64,000 bases of DNA from JAFAXD01 sp963760435 (GTDB taxonomy: Bacteria; Pseudomonadota; Alphaproteobacteria; Rhizobiales; Xanthobacteraceae). Made by a program: the position numbers and the translations under genes. The stretch's first letter is position 1. Each line of letters starts with the position of its first letter. Shown here one piece after another: positions 16,439 through 24,707 of this stretch. The notes beneath the pieces were generated by a model that was not told the DNA's origin, did no database searches, and saw only the letters and a list, made by a program, of their open reading frames with translations. The stretch spans positions 62,001 to 126,000 of the forward strand of contig CAVXDE010000031.1 in assembly GCA_963760435.1 (NCBI GenBank), in the 5' to 3' direction.

Positions 16439-17059
16439 ATGCACCTGCCAAAGCGCCTGATCGACGGCTACGAATCGTTCCGCACGGGCCGCTTGCCACG
16501 CGAGCAGGATCGCTACCACGATCTCGCCGAGCACGGGCAGTCGCCCGAGATCATGCTGATTGGATGTTGTGACTCGCGGGTGTCTCCCGACGTGATCTTC
16601 GACGCGCGTCCTGGCGAACTCTTCGTCGTCCGCAATGTCGCCAACCTGGTGCCGCCCTTTTCCCCGGACGATGCCTATCACGGCGTGTCGGCGGCGCTCG
16701 AGTTCGCGGTCCAGGTCCTGCGCGTGAAGCACATCGTCGTGCTGGGGCACGCGCACTGCGGCGGCATCAAGGCTTTCGCCGAACGCCAGGAGCCGCTGTC
16801 GCCCAGCGACTTCATCGGCAAATGGATGTCGATGATCGCGCCCGCCGCGGCGGCGATCGGGCCGCCGTCGGAATCGCCCGAGAGCTACCTGACGCGATTG
16901 GAACAGGCCGCGATGGCGACCACGCTGGAAAACCTGATGACCTTCCCCTACGTGCGCAGCCAAGTGGAACGGGGCGCGCTCACCCTGCACGCCGCCTATT
17001 TCGCAGTCGCGTCGGGCGACCTAATGGTGCGTGACCCCGCGACCGGCGCTTTTGGGTAG
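16439..17059 (+). CDS. Beta-class carbonic anhydrase
   Basis: A 206-residue zinc enzyme hydrating CO2. Zinc ligands and the Asp-Arg dyad appear in CCDSRVSPD near residue 43, and the His/Cys ligands in GHAHCGG near residue 103. No signal peptide. It is divergent from the Mcl2-like gene (138-base gap) and convergent with asd. Hairpin AGCCGC/GCGGCT at 17058-17077 straddles its stop and may end both transcripts. It could supply bicarbonate for carboxylases such as the PEP carboxylase encoded at 43.1 kb. Confidence 0.92.
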   Translation: MHLPKRLIDGYESFRTGRLPREQDRYHDLAEHGQSPEIMLIGCCDSRVSPDVIFDARPGELFVVRNVANLVPPFSPDDAYHGVSAALEFAVQVLRVKHIVVLGHAHCGGIKAFAERQEPLSPSDFIGKWMSMIAPAAAAIGPPSESPESYLTRLEQAAMATTLENLMTFPYVRSQVERGALTLHAAYFAVASGDLMVRDPATGAFG

Positions 17060-17068
17060 CCGCAGGAC

Positions 17069-18103
17069 TTACGCGGCTTTGCGCTTGGCCTGGATCAGCT
17101 TGCGATTGATCAGGCACTCCGCGATCTGTACCGCGTTGAGCGCCGCGCCTTTGCGCAGGTTGTCGGACACGCACCAGAGCACGAGGCCGTTATCGACGGT
17201 GGGGTCTTCGCGCACGCGGCTGATGTAGGTCGCGTCCTCGCCGGCGGCCTCATAGGGCGTGACGTAACCGCCGGGCTCGCGCTTGTCGATCACCAGGCAT
17301 CCGGGCGCGTTGCGCAGAATATCCTGCGCCTCCTCGGCGGTGATCGGGTTCTCGAACTCGATGTTGATGGCCTCCGAGTGACCGACAAACACCGGAACCC
17401 GCACACAGGTCGCCACTACCTTGATCTTGGGGTCGAGGATCTTCTTGGTCTCGGCCACCATCTTCCACTCTTCCTTGGTGAACCCGTCCTCCATGAACAC
17501 GTCGATGTGCGGGATCACGTTGAAGGCGATGCGCTTGGGGAACTTCTTGGGGTTGATCTCGTCGACCGTGAACACGGCCTTGGTCTGCGAGAACAACTCA
17601 TCCATGGCGTCCTTGCCGGCGCCCGAGACGGACTGATAGGTCGCGACCACCACGCGCTTGATCTTGGCGCGGTCGTGCAGCGGCTTGAGCGCGACCACGA
17701 GCTGCGCGGTCGAGCAGTTCGGGTTGGCGATGATACCCTTGCGGCGGAAACCGGCGACCGCATCGGCGTTCACTTCAGGAACGATCAGCGGAACGTCGGC
17801 GTCATAGCGCCAGAACGAGGAATTATCGATCACCACCGCGCCCGCGGCGGCAATTTTCGGTGACCATTCTTTGGAGACGGCGGAGCCGGCCGACATCAGG
17901 CAGATGTCGACGTCAGCAAACTCATAGTGCTCCAAAGCCCGAACTTTCAGGGTGTGGTCCCCGTAAGAGACTTCCTGGCCCAGGCTGCGGCGCGATGCCA
18001 GCGCGACCACCTCATCAGCCGGAAACGCGCGTTCAGCGAGGATTTCGAGCATTTCCCGGCCAACGTTGCCGGTGGCGCCGACGACAGCGACCTTGAAACC
18101 CAT
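17069..18103 (-). CDS. asd: Aspartate-semialdehyde dehydrogenase
   Basis: A 344-residue enzyme reducing aspartyl phosphate to aspartate semialdehyde for lysine, methionine, threonine and diaminopimelate. NADP site VVGATGNVGREML near residue 8, active-site Cys130 in NPNCSTAQL, and the catalytic His region in RVPVFVGHSEAINIEF near residue 250. ATG 18103 was chosen; a 14-residue upstream extension lacks family similarity. It supplies the aspartate-semialdehyde branch that also feeds dapF and metZ products. Confidence 0.97.
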   Translation of the reverse strand: MGFKVAVVGATGNVGREMLEILAERAFPADEVVALASRRSLGQEVSYGDHTLKVRALEHYEFADVDICLMSAGSAVSKEWSPKIAAAGAVVIDNSSFWRYDADVPLIVPEVNADAVAGFRRKGIIANPNCSTAQLVVALKPLHDRAKIKRVVVATYQSVSGAGKDAMDELFSQTKAVFTVDEINPKKFPKRIAFNVIPHIDVFMEDGFTKEEWKMVAETKKILDPKIKVVATCVRVPVFVGHSEAINIEFENPITAEEAQDILRNAPGCLVIDKREPGGYVTPYEAAGEDATYISRVREDPTVDNGLVLWCVSDNLRKGAALNAVQIAECLINRKLIQAKRKAA

Positions 18104-18336
18104 GTTTCGTCTCCAAACTCTGTCGTCCAAACAAAGCCGCGTCATTGTGCGGTCCGGCGGATGTAGCCGCTCAGGCTGGCAAATTCAACGTTACGACGCC
18201 GCCGGACCAGCGAATTGTGTCCGTTTGGCCACTAGGGTAAACCAAATCACTCCAAGAGCGTTGTGGTATACGTAGGTTTGCTTGTGCCCCAATTTGGGAC
18301 CAATTACACTGCCATTGTCGTCATAGGAATACTCTC

Positions 18337-18681
18337 ATGCGTCAGAAGATTGTTGTGGGGCTCGCGCTGGTTGCCGCAGGAGCCGCCGCGTTAGCGCTTC
18401 CGGCGCAAGCTCAAACGCGACGTGCGCCCGCAGGCGACACGGAAACCATCACTGTTATTGATGAGACGGGCCGGACCCGCACCAAAGTCACGGTGCGGCC
18501 GCGTTCCTGGCTCGATCCTGGGCCCGAGGTGATTCCCGGCAGCAGCAAGTCCATGGACTATGCGATGCCGCCCAACTACTCGGTGTTCTACGACCGCAAC
18601 AACTACAACGGCACGTGGTCGCGCAACCCGCTGCCGGGTCCGTTCGATATCCCGGGCAGCGGCTGGAACACCGGCTTCTGA
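18337..18681 (+). CDS. Small secreted protein of unknown function
   Basis: A 114-residue protein that I do not recognise. Signal peptide up to about ALPAQA (residue 25), then a mature part rich in Pro, Gly, Asn and Tyr with the run YSVFYDRNNYNGTWSRN. No cysteines in the mature part and no membrane helix. It is probably periplasmic or secreted. It has its own 3' hairpin shared with convergent leuB. Confidence 0.7.
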   Translation: MRQKIVVGLALVAAGAAALALPAQAQTRRAPAGDTETITVIDETGRTRTKVTVRPRSWLDPGPEVIPGSSKSMDYAMPPNYSVFYDRNNYNGTWSRNPLPGPFDIPGSGWNTGF

Positions 18682-18703
18682 TCCGGGATCTTTCCCGGAT
18701 CAG
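18678..18703. terminator. Bidirectional hairpin between the secreted-protein gene and leuB
   Basis: Perfect inverted repeat CTGATCCGGGA / TCCCGGATCAG with a 4-base TCTT loop. It overlaps the stop codons of both convergent genes, so it can serve as a terminator for either strand. It lacks a strong T tract. Confidence 0.55.
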
Positions 18704-19809
18704 CTCAACGCCTCCATCTCTTTGAGAATCGCGGCACCCATTTCGGTGGTGCCGACCACGGTCGTGCCTTCCGACTTGATGTCGGCCGTGCGCAGGCCTT
18801 TGGCCAGTGCGCCGGCGATCGCCTTGTCGATCAGGTCGGCTTCTTTGCCCATCCCGAAGGAGTAGCGCAGCGCCATTCCGAACGACGCGATCATGGCGAT
18901 CGGATTGGCCAGGCCCTTGCCGGCGATGTCCGGCGCCGAGCCGTGCACCGGCTCATAGAGCGCGCGGCGCTTCTTGGTCTTGGGATCGACCTCGCCCAGC
19001 GAGGCGGACGGCAGCATGCCAAGCGAGCCGGTCAGCATCGCGGCGACGTCGGAGAGCATATCGCCGAACAAATTGTCGGTGACGATCACGTCGAACTGTT
19101 TGGGCCAACGTACGAGCTGCATTCCACCGGCATCGGCGAGTTGGTGCTCGAGCGTCACGTCCTTATATTCGCGCGCATGCAACTGGGCGATGACCTCGTG
19201 CCACAGCACGCCGGTCTTCATCACATTGCGCTTCTCCATCGAGGTGACCTTGTTGCGGCGTGCGCGCGCAAGCTCGAAGGCCACGCGTCCGATGCGCTCG
19301 ATTTCGTAGGTGTCGTACACCTGGGTGTCGATCGCGCGCTTCTGGCCGTTGCCCAGGTCGGTGATCGTTTTCGGCTCACCGAAGTAAACGCCGCCGGTGA
19401 GCTCGCGCAGGATCACGATGTCGAGCCCGTCCACGACCTCGCGCTTGAGGCTCGAGGAATCGGCCAGCGCCGGATAGCAGAGCGCCGGGCGGATGTTGGC
19501 AAAGAGGGCGAGGTCTTTGCGCAGCCGCAGCAGGCCCGCTTCGGGGCGCACGTCGTAAGGCACGCTGTCCCATTTCGGTCCACCGACGGCGCCGAACAGG
19601 ACGGCATCGGCGGCTTTGGCCTTCGCCATCGTCTCGTCGGTGACGGCGACCTTTTGGGCGTCGTAGGCCGAGCCGCCGACCAGCGCTTCCTCAGTCTCAA
19701 ACCGGGCGATTCCGCGCTGGTTCATCCACGCGATCAGGCGCTTGACCTCGTCCATGACCTCGGGGCCGATGCCATCGCCGGGGAGGAGCAGAAGATTGAT
19801 CGTGGACAT
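18700..19809 (-). CDS. leuB: 3-isopropylmalate dehydrogenase
   Basis: A 369-residue NAD-dependent decarboxylating dehydrogenase of leucine synthesis. LLLLPGDGIGPEVMDEV at the N-terminus, LRKDLALFANIRPA near residue 93, RELTGGVYFGEPK near residue 135, the catalytic Asp region VTDNLFGDMLSD, and EPVHGSAPDIAGKGLANP are all canonical. It is on the opposite strand from leuC and leuD, so the leu genes here are not one operon. Confidence 0.97.
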   Translation of the reverse strand: MSTINLLLLPGDGIGPEVMDEVKRLIAWMNQRGIARFETEEALVGGSAYDAQKVAVTDETMAKAKAADAVLFGAVGGPKWDSVPYDVRPEAGLLRLRKDLALFANIRPALCYPALADSSSLKREVVDGLDIVILRELTGGVYFGEPKTITDLGNGQKRAIDTQVYDTYEIERIGRVAFELARARRNKVTSMEKRNVMKTGVLWHEVIAQLHAREYKDVTLEHQLADAGGMQLVRWPKQFDVIVTDNLFGDMLSDVAAMLTGSLGMLPSASLGEVDPKTKKRRALYEPVHGSAPDIAGKGLANPIAMIASFGMALRYSFGMGKEADLIDKAIAGALAKGLRTADIKSEGTTVVGTTEMGAAILKEMEALS

Positions 19810-19959
19810 GAGCGGGGCCTTTGTCGGCTTGAGGATTTGCCCGAACTGCTATCGGCGGGGCAGGGGTTTGGCAAGGTTCAACCCGGGTTCGGCAACCGCG
19901 AAGCCTGACTGCGCCAAATACTGATTGCGCGGCTTGTCCGGCAGCCCGATCTTTCGCCC

Positions 19960-21186
19960 ATGGAACCGCAGCGCTTTCCAGAACACGGGGTTTGGTGCGC
20001 CGTCACAACGGTCTGTATACTCGCACTGGCCCCGGCCATCGGCGTCGGGATCGCGCGTTTCGCCTATTCGTTGCTGCTGCCTGACATGCGCACCAGCCTC
20101 CGGTGGACCTATGCGGCCGCCGGATTCATGAACACGGTCAATGCCGCCGGCTACCTCATCGGCGCAAGTATCGCGGCTCCCGTCATGCGGCGCGTCGGCC
20201 AGCACGGCGCCATCGTCCACGGCTCGCTCGCGTGCGTCCTGGCGCTCGCACTCTCTGCCGTGACCGGCAATTTTGTCGTACTGAGCTCGGCGCGCCTTGC
20301 GGCTGGCATTGGCGGCGCGGTTGCTTTCGTCGCTGGCGGCGTCGCAACCGTGCGGATTGCTCAACGCCATGTTGGCCATGCAGCCTTCCTGGTGAGTCTC
20401 TACTACATCGGCCCTGGACTCGGGATCTTGCTGTCCGGACTTATTACGCCGGCCCTCCTGGTTCAGTTGGGTCCTGGATCGTGGTGGGTCGGCTGGGGTG
20501 TGCTGGCCGCCCTGACCGCCATCATGTGCGCCGTGCTGGCGCTTGCCCCGCGCGAGATGCCGGCGTCAAAAATCGAGGAGGCTCAAATCCGCGTCGCGCT
20601 GAGTCCGATGCTCATTGTTGTTGTGAGTTATTGTTTGTTCAGCGTCGGAACCATCGCCTACATGACATTCATGATCGCTTGGCTCGCCAAGGCTGGCGCG
20701 GGCGCGACGACGCAGGCGGTCTTCTGGTCCTTGCTAGGGCTTGGCGGGATTTGCTCGCCGTTCCTCTGGTCTTGGGCGATTGCCGTGCTGTCGGGCGGTC
20801 GCGCCATTGCGATGCTGACAGCGCTGACGTTCGTTGCGGCTGCAATCGGGTTATCGGCCGATTTGCGGATCGTGCAATTCCTGTCTGCGTTCATGTTTGG
20901 ATCAGCGTTGCTCGCGGTCGTCGCGGCAACCACCGCATTCGTGCGCCAGAATTATCCGCCCGCCGCATGGCCCAGCGGCGTTGGTGTTATGACGGTTGCG
21001 TTCGGCCTCGGCCAAATGATTGGTCCGGTACTGAGCGGCACGATCAGCGATTGGTCGGGAAACCTCGCTCTTGCACTGCAATCTGCTACCGCGCTGTTGG
21101 CGGTTGCTGCCGTATTGGCCCTATTCCAACGCGATCTCGGCGCGCTAAGCTCCCAACACATAAAAGCGATGCGAGGGAGGTCGTAA
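19960..21186 (+). CDS. MFS transporter, YbfB/YjiJ family
   Basis: A 408-residue protein with about 12 membrane helices and the YbfB/YjiJ hallmark GIARFAYSLLLPDM near residue 30. The first loop has AAGFMNTVNAAGYLIGA. It is a secondary transporter or exporter with an unknown substrate. The stop overlaps the next start (TAATG), so the downstream cupin protein is probably translated with it. Confidence 0.82.
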   Translation: MEPQRFPEHGVWCAVTTVCILALAPAIGVGIARFAYSLLLPDMRTSLRWTYAAAGFMNTVNAAGYLIGASIAAPVMRRVGQHGAIVHGSLACVLALALSAVTGNFVVLSSARLAAGIGGAVAFVAGGVATVRIAQRHVGHAAFLVSLYYIGPGLGILLSGLITPALLVQLGPGSWWVGWGVLAALTAIMCAVLALAPREMPASKIEEAQIRVALSPMLIVVVSYCLFSVGTIAYMTFMIAWLAKAGAGATTQAVFWSLLGLGGICSPFLWSWAIAVLSGGRAIAMLTALTFVAAAIGLSADLRIVQFLSAFMFGSALLAVVAATTAFVRQNYPPAAWPSGVGVMTVAFGLGQMIGPVLSGTISDWSGNLALALQSATALLAVAAVLALFQRDLGALSSQHIKAMRGRS

Positions 21187-21644
21187 TGAAAGCAATGTCG
21201 CTGATCATCATTTGGATCGGCGCACTCGGCCTGGCAACGGCTGCAGCCCATGGCGGCGAACTCAATCCGGCCGCTGTCGCATTCAAGCTGCCGGATCAGA
21301 TCGAGTGGAAGTCGCCGTCGGCGAATGCGGGCGTTCAGCAATCGATCCTGGTCGGTGATCCGGCAAAACCCGGTCTCTATATGGTGCTGACCAAATGGCT
21401 GCCGGGACACATGAGCCGGCCCCACTTTCATCCCAACGACCGCTTCATCACCGTGCTCAAGGGAACCTGGTGGGTCGGAACCGGGACCAAGTTTGATCCG
21501 GACAGCACCAAAGCTATGCCGGCGGGCACCTTCGTGACCCACTTCGGCAAGCAGGTGCACTACGACGGCGCCAAAAACGAAGAGGCCGTGTTGCTGATCG
21601 TCGGCGAAGGGCCCGCGACTCCCACGCCGGCGGAAGATAAATAA
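21186..21644 (+). CDS. Periplasmic cupin-domain protein
   Basis: A 152-residue protein with a signal peptide (residues 1-21, ...GLATAAAHG) and a single cupin barrel. The first cupin motif RPHFHPNDRFITVLKGTWWVG provides His ligands, and a later histidine is in GKQVHYDGAKNEE. The function is unknown; metal-binding cupins of this sort are often small-molecule enzymes or sensors. The ATG at 21186 overlaps the MFS stop by one base, which chooses the start. Confidence 0.78.
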   Translation: MKAMSLIIIWIGALGLATAAAHGGELNPAAVAFKLPDQIEWKSPSANAGVQQSILVGDPAKPGLYMVLTKWLPGHMSRPHFHPNDRFITVLKGTWWVGTGTKFDPDSTKAMPAGTFVTHFGKQVHYDGAKNEEAVLLIVGEGPATPTPAEDK

Positions 21645-21750
21645 GCTAAAGCATGATCCCGAAAAGTGGATACCGGTTTTCGGAAAAGATCATGCTCAAA
21701 CAATAAGCTAAAGCGCGATGACGATTCGAGAAAAGTCATCACGCTTTAGC
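21641..21750. repeat. Double-hairpin dispersed repeat
   Basis: Two hairpins in tandem. The first (21651-21697) has arms gcatgatcccgaaaa and ttttcggaaaagatcatgc. The second (21707-21750) has arms gctaaagcg...gatgac and gtcatc...cgctttagc. A 12-bp direct repeat ataagctaaagc occurs at 21641 and 21703. This matches a repeat type frequently dispersed in Bradyrhizobium-like genomes. It sits between convergent genes and reaches over the molybdoenzyme stop codon, so it probably also terminates transcription. Confidence 0.8.
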
Positions 21751-22519
21751 TGCCGCTGAACCAGTTGTAGCCGCGGTCTTCCCAGTAGCCGCCGCGGTCC
21801 TGGTTGGTAACGACGAGCGCGACCACGTGCTTGGGGTTCTTGAACCCGAGCTTGGTCGGGATGCGGATCTTCATCGGGTAGCCGTACTTGCGCGGCAGGA
21901 TGTCGTCGGCAAAGCGGAAGGTCATCTGCGTTTGCGGGTGCAGGGCGGTCGGCATGTCGATGGTGTTGGAATAGCCCTCGGCGCAGATGAAATACACATA
22001 CTTGGCAGTCAGGTCGGCGCCGATGCGCTGTAGAAAGTCAGACAACCGCGCCCCGGTCCAGCTGCCGATCGCGCTCCAGCCCTCGACGCAGATGTGCCGG
22101 GTGATCTGTTTTTCCTGGGGGAGCTTGTAGAGCTCCTCGAGCGTCCAGGGCTGTTTGTTGTCGACCAGTCCGTCGATCTGCAATTTGTAAGTATCGCCGT
22201 CGACCTCCGGCGCCTCGTCCTCATCGTAGTAGGCGTTGAACGGAAACGGCTTGGTGATGGCGCTGTCCGGGTAGGTCGGTGCCAGCTTGTGCGGCTGGAA
22301 CATCAGCGCCTGGACTCGATCGTTGAATTTGGAGACGGTGAGCAACGCATGCTCAGCCGAATCGCTGTCGACGATATCGCATCCGGTGAGGAACGTGAGC
22401 GCGCCGAGGCTGGTGGCGCCGCGCAGGAACATGCGCCGCGACGGCGCCGGCAGAAGCTTGCTGGCATCCTTGATCAGGAGCTTGGGATCGACACCCGGGA
22501 TGATCTTGTGCGTGCGCAT
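21746..22519 (-). CDS. Periplasmic molybdopterin-dependent oxidoreductase (sulfite oxidase fold)
   Basis: A 257-residue Moco enzyme of the sulfite oxidase/YedY superfamily. A twin-arginine-like signal RRMFLRGATSLGALTFLTGC near residue 28 ends in a lipobox-like Cys, suggesting Tat export and membrane attachment. The Moco-binding region has HICVEGWSAIGSWTGARLSDFL with the likely molybdenum-ligand Cys near residue 135, and KYGYPMKIRIPTKLG near the C-terminus. It ends 2 bases upstream of the next gene's reading direction partner, a cytochrome b that is its likely electron partner. The substrate is unknown. Confidence 0.85.
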   Translation of the reverse strand: MRTHKIIPGVDPKLLIKDASKLLPAPSRRMFLRGATSLGALTFLTGCDIVDSDSAEHALLTVSKFNDRVQALMFQPHKLAPTYPDSAITKPFPFNAYYDEDEAPEVDGDTYKLQIDGLVDNKQPWTLEELYKLPQEKQITRHICVEGWSAIGSWTGARLSDFLQRIGADLTAKYVYFICAEGYSNTIDMPTALHPQTQMTFRFADDILPRKYGYPMKIRIPTKLGFKNPKHVVALVVTNQDRGGYWEDRGYNWFSGS

Positions 22520-22521
22520 CT

Positions 22522-23145
22522 CTATCTCCCGATCACCATGGCGCGCAGGCTCTTGGGCACGATCAACGCCAGCGCCACGTGGATCACCAGAAACGAGACG
22601 ATCGTGGCCATGGCGAAGAAGTGCACGAACCGGGCCGCGTCGTAGCCGCCGAACAAAGCCGTGAGTTCTTGCACTTGGACCGGCTTCCAGATCGACAGCC
22701 CGGACAGCACCGCCACGATGCCCGCCAGGATAACGCCGAGATAAAGCAGGCGTTGCACCGCGTTGTAGACCGACAGGTCCGCATGCGAGAGCGTCCCGCG
22801 CAGGGATGCGAGAAAGTCGCGCACGACTTCGGATGGGCGAATGGGCAACAGCTTGTGCTGGAATCGGCCGGTCGCAATCCCGAGTGCCAGGTAGACGAGC
22901 CCGTTGACCACCAGGAGCCACATGGCGGCGAAATGCCAGAGCAGCGCGCCGGCGAGCCAGCCGCCCAGGCCGATGGGGAAGACAAACGGAAACAGTGGGG
23001 ACGCATTGTAGATCTGCCAGCCCGACAGGATCATCATGATCATGGCAATCGCATTGATCCAATGCGTCACGCGCACCCAGACCGGATGAATGATCCGGCT
23101 TCCAGAACGCTCGATCGTCGCATGCTGGAGGGCGTCGACCGCCAT
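22522..23145 (-). CDS. Cytochrome b/b6-domain membrane protein
   Basis: A 207-residue membrane protein of the Ni-hydrogenase-type cytochrome b/b561 group with four to five helices. Histidines suited to heme b occur in RVTHWINAIAMIMMILSGWQIYN near residue 27, in LLWHFAAMWLLV, and in the last helices (FVHFFAMATIVSFLVIHVAL). ATG 23145 has a GGAG six bases upstream and is preferred over a TTG at 23178. It lies 2 bases upstream of the molybdoenzyme gene and is probably its quinone-linked redox partner. Confidence 0.83.
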   Translation of the reverse strand: MAVDALQHATIERSGSRIIHPVWVRVTHWINAIAMIMMILSGWQIYNASPLFPFVFPIGLGGWLAGALLWHFAAMWLLVVNGLVYLALGIATGRFQHKLLPIRPSEVVRDFLASLRGTLSHADLSVYNAVQRLLYLGVILAGIVAVLSGLSIWKPVQVQELTALFGGYDAARFVHFFAMATIVSFLVIHVALALIVPKSLRAMVIGR

Positions 23146-23229
23146 GATCGTCTCCGCTGTTACGGTTCCTTTTAGCAAAGGTTCGCGCTGCGCGTCGCGT
23201 CACATCGGCTCACGCCAGCGCGAGCCGCT

Positions 23230-23251
23230 CCCCGCCGGCATGCCGGCGGGG
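23230..23251. terminator. Perfect GC palindrome downstream of the fasciclin gene
   Basis: A 22-bp perfect palindrome, cccc-gccggc-at-gccggc-gggg, just past the fasciclin stop on the minus strand and upstream of the cytochrome b gene. It could be a terminator stem, but no T tract follows on either strand, so its role is uncertain. Confidence 0.45.
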
Positions 23252-23268
23252 AAGGTTCATCTGGAACT

Positions 23269-23841
23269 TCACATCGGCAACAGCACCGTGTCGATGACGT
23301 GAATAACGCCGTTCGATTGCAGGACATCTGCGAGGGTCACCGTTGCGACGTCGCCTTTGACATCGGTGACCGACAGTTTGCCCGGCCCCGCCTGCTTGAT
23401 CCAGATGTCGCCGCCGGCAACGGTCTTGAGCTTGGCGGTGCCTTCGCCGTCCTTGATCGCTTTCATGAGCGCGGCTGCCGTCAGGCGGCCCGGAACAACG
23501 TGATAGGTGAGGATCTTGGTCAAGGTCTCCTTGTTCTCCGGCTTGACCAGATTGTCGACCGTCCCCGCCGGCAGCTTGGCGAATGCCGCATTGGTTGGCG
23601 CGAACACCGTGAATGGGCCGGGGCCCTGCAGAGTGTCGACTAGTCCGGCCGCCTTCACGGCGGCGACGAGCGTGGTGTGATCCTTGGAGTTGATTGCGTT
23701 CTGAATGATGTTCTTGGATGGATACATCGGTGCTCCGCCGACCATCACGGTCTTTTCGTTCATGGTTTCCGCACCAACGGGGACCGACGCGAGCAACAGC
23801 ACGGCGACTGCCGCCGACGAGAACAGGCTGAAGCGAGACAT
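23269..23841 (-). CDS. Secreted fasciclin (FAS1) domain protein
   Basis: A 190-residue protein with a signal peptide (residues 1-24, ...SVPVGA) and one FAS1 domain from about residue 40. FAS1 motifs: LVDTLQGPGPFTVFAPTNAAFAKLP (H1 box) and LQSNGVIHVIDTVLLPM (H2 box) at the C-terminus. Such proteins mediate adhesion or bind ligands in the envelope. It is divergent from an ECF sigma/anti-sigma pair, which suggests sigma-dependent expression. ATG 23841 starts the signal peptide. Confidence 0.92.
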   Translation of the reverse strand: MSRFSLFSSAAVAVLLLASVPVGAETMNEKTVMVGGAPMYPSKNIIQNAINSKDHTTLVAAVKAAGLVDTLQGPGPFTVFAPTNAAFAKLPAGTVDNLVKPENKETLTKILTYHVVPGRLTAAALMKAIKDGEGTAKLKTVAGGDIWIKQAGPGKLSVTDVKGDVATVTLADVLQSNGVIHVIDTVLLPM

Positions 23842-24155
23842 TGAAAGCTCCTGATGAGGTTTGACGTCGGGCAAGGACCGCCCGGTTGTGACGAACGAGG
23901 ACGTGCCCAGCAGCGGGGGCTGACTGCACGCGACCTCGCGTCGGAGGAATTACGGCCCGACCCGGATGATGGATGTCCGGCCGGCCATCACGACCGTGTG
24001 AGCGGAGCGGGGGGCCATTTCACAGGTCGATGCACCGCGACAACAGTCTGCCTGCATCCAGAAGCCCGCGATCTGCGTATAGGGTTTGCGGGTACACAGT
24101 TGCCGTGGCCGGCGCGGCCTTGGACAAGTTGAGCACTTTCGGGCATCTCCAATCG
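23842..24155. other. Divergent intergenic region, fasciclin / ECF sigma factor
   Basis: A 314-base gap between the divergent fasciclin and sigma-factor genes. It must hold promoters for both. I see no gene, strong hairpin, or consensus sigma70 promoter. The motif for the adjacent ECF sigma factor is not known to me, so I cannot place it. Confidence 0.4.
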
Positions 24156-24707
24156 ATGGGCACCGTTGCCGAACTTTCCTCGCCCCGCGCGCTCATCGAG
24201 GCGGTGCAACGCGGCAGCCGAGGGGCTCTGAAGCGGCTCTACGAGCTGGAGGCGCGACGACTCCATGGGATCGCGCTGCGAATCGTGCGTCGCCCGGAGC
24301 TTGCGGCCGACGTGCTGCAAGACGCCTTTGTCCAGGTCTGGCAGAATGCTGCAAGCTTTTCGCCCGAACGCGGCGACGCCAGTGCCTGGCTGACAGGTAT
24401 TGTCCGTTACCGGGCTCTCGACGCGGTGCGAAAATTCAGGCGCGAGGTGCTGTCGGACGATCCCCGGCTGGGCGATCGGGCGGAAGAACCGGACATCGTG
24501 GAACAGCTCGATCGACGGACGGCCAGCGACGCATTGCAACGATGTCTCAAGGCTCTCGAGCCAAGTCAGCGGCGAGTGGTGCTGCTCGCTTTCGTCGACG
24601 GTCTGTCACATGCACAGATCGCTGATCGCGTGTCGGCGCCGCTGGGGACGGTCAAGGGCTGGGTGCGCCGCGCGCTCCAATTGCTGAGAAGTTGCCTCGA
24701 ATCATGA
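24156..24707 (+). CDS. ECF (SigK/RpoE-like) sigma factor
   Basis: A 183-residue sigma70-family ECF factor. Region 2 spans ~25-95 with RPELAADVLQDAFVQVWQ near residue 50. Region 4 is at the C-terminus with LSHAQIADRVSAPLGTVKGWVRRAL, a clear helix-turn-helix. The RskA-type anti-sigma gene follows with an ATGA overlap, so the pair is coupled. ATG 24156 is chosen; an in-frame TTG at 24129 would add 9 residues. The likely control is release from the membrane anti-sigma factor. Confidence 0.9.
   Translation: MGTVAELSSPRALIEAVQRGSRGALKRLYELEARRLHGIALRIVRRPELAADVLQDAFVQVWQNAASFSPERGDASAWLTGIVRYRALDAVRKFRREVLSDDPRLGDRAEEPDIVEQLDRRTASDALQRCLKALEPSQRRVVLLAFVDGLSHAQIADRVSAPLGTVKGWVRRALQLLRSCLES

Noticed and set aside
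23842..24155. A consensus ECF promoter motif
   Set aside because: No repeated motif is shared between the two divergent starts that I could defend by eye.
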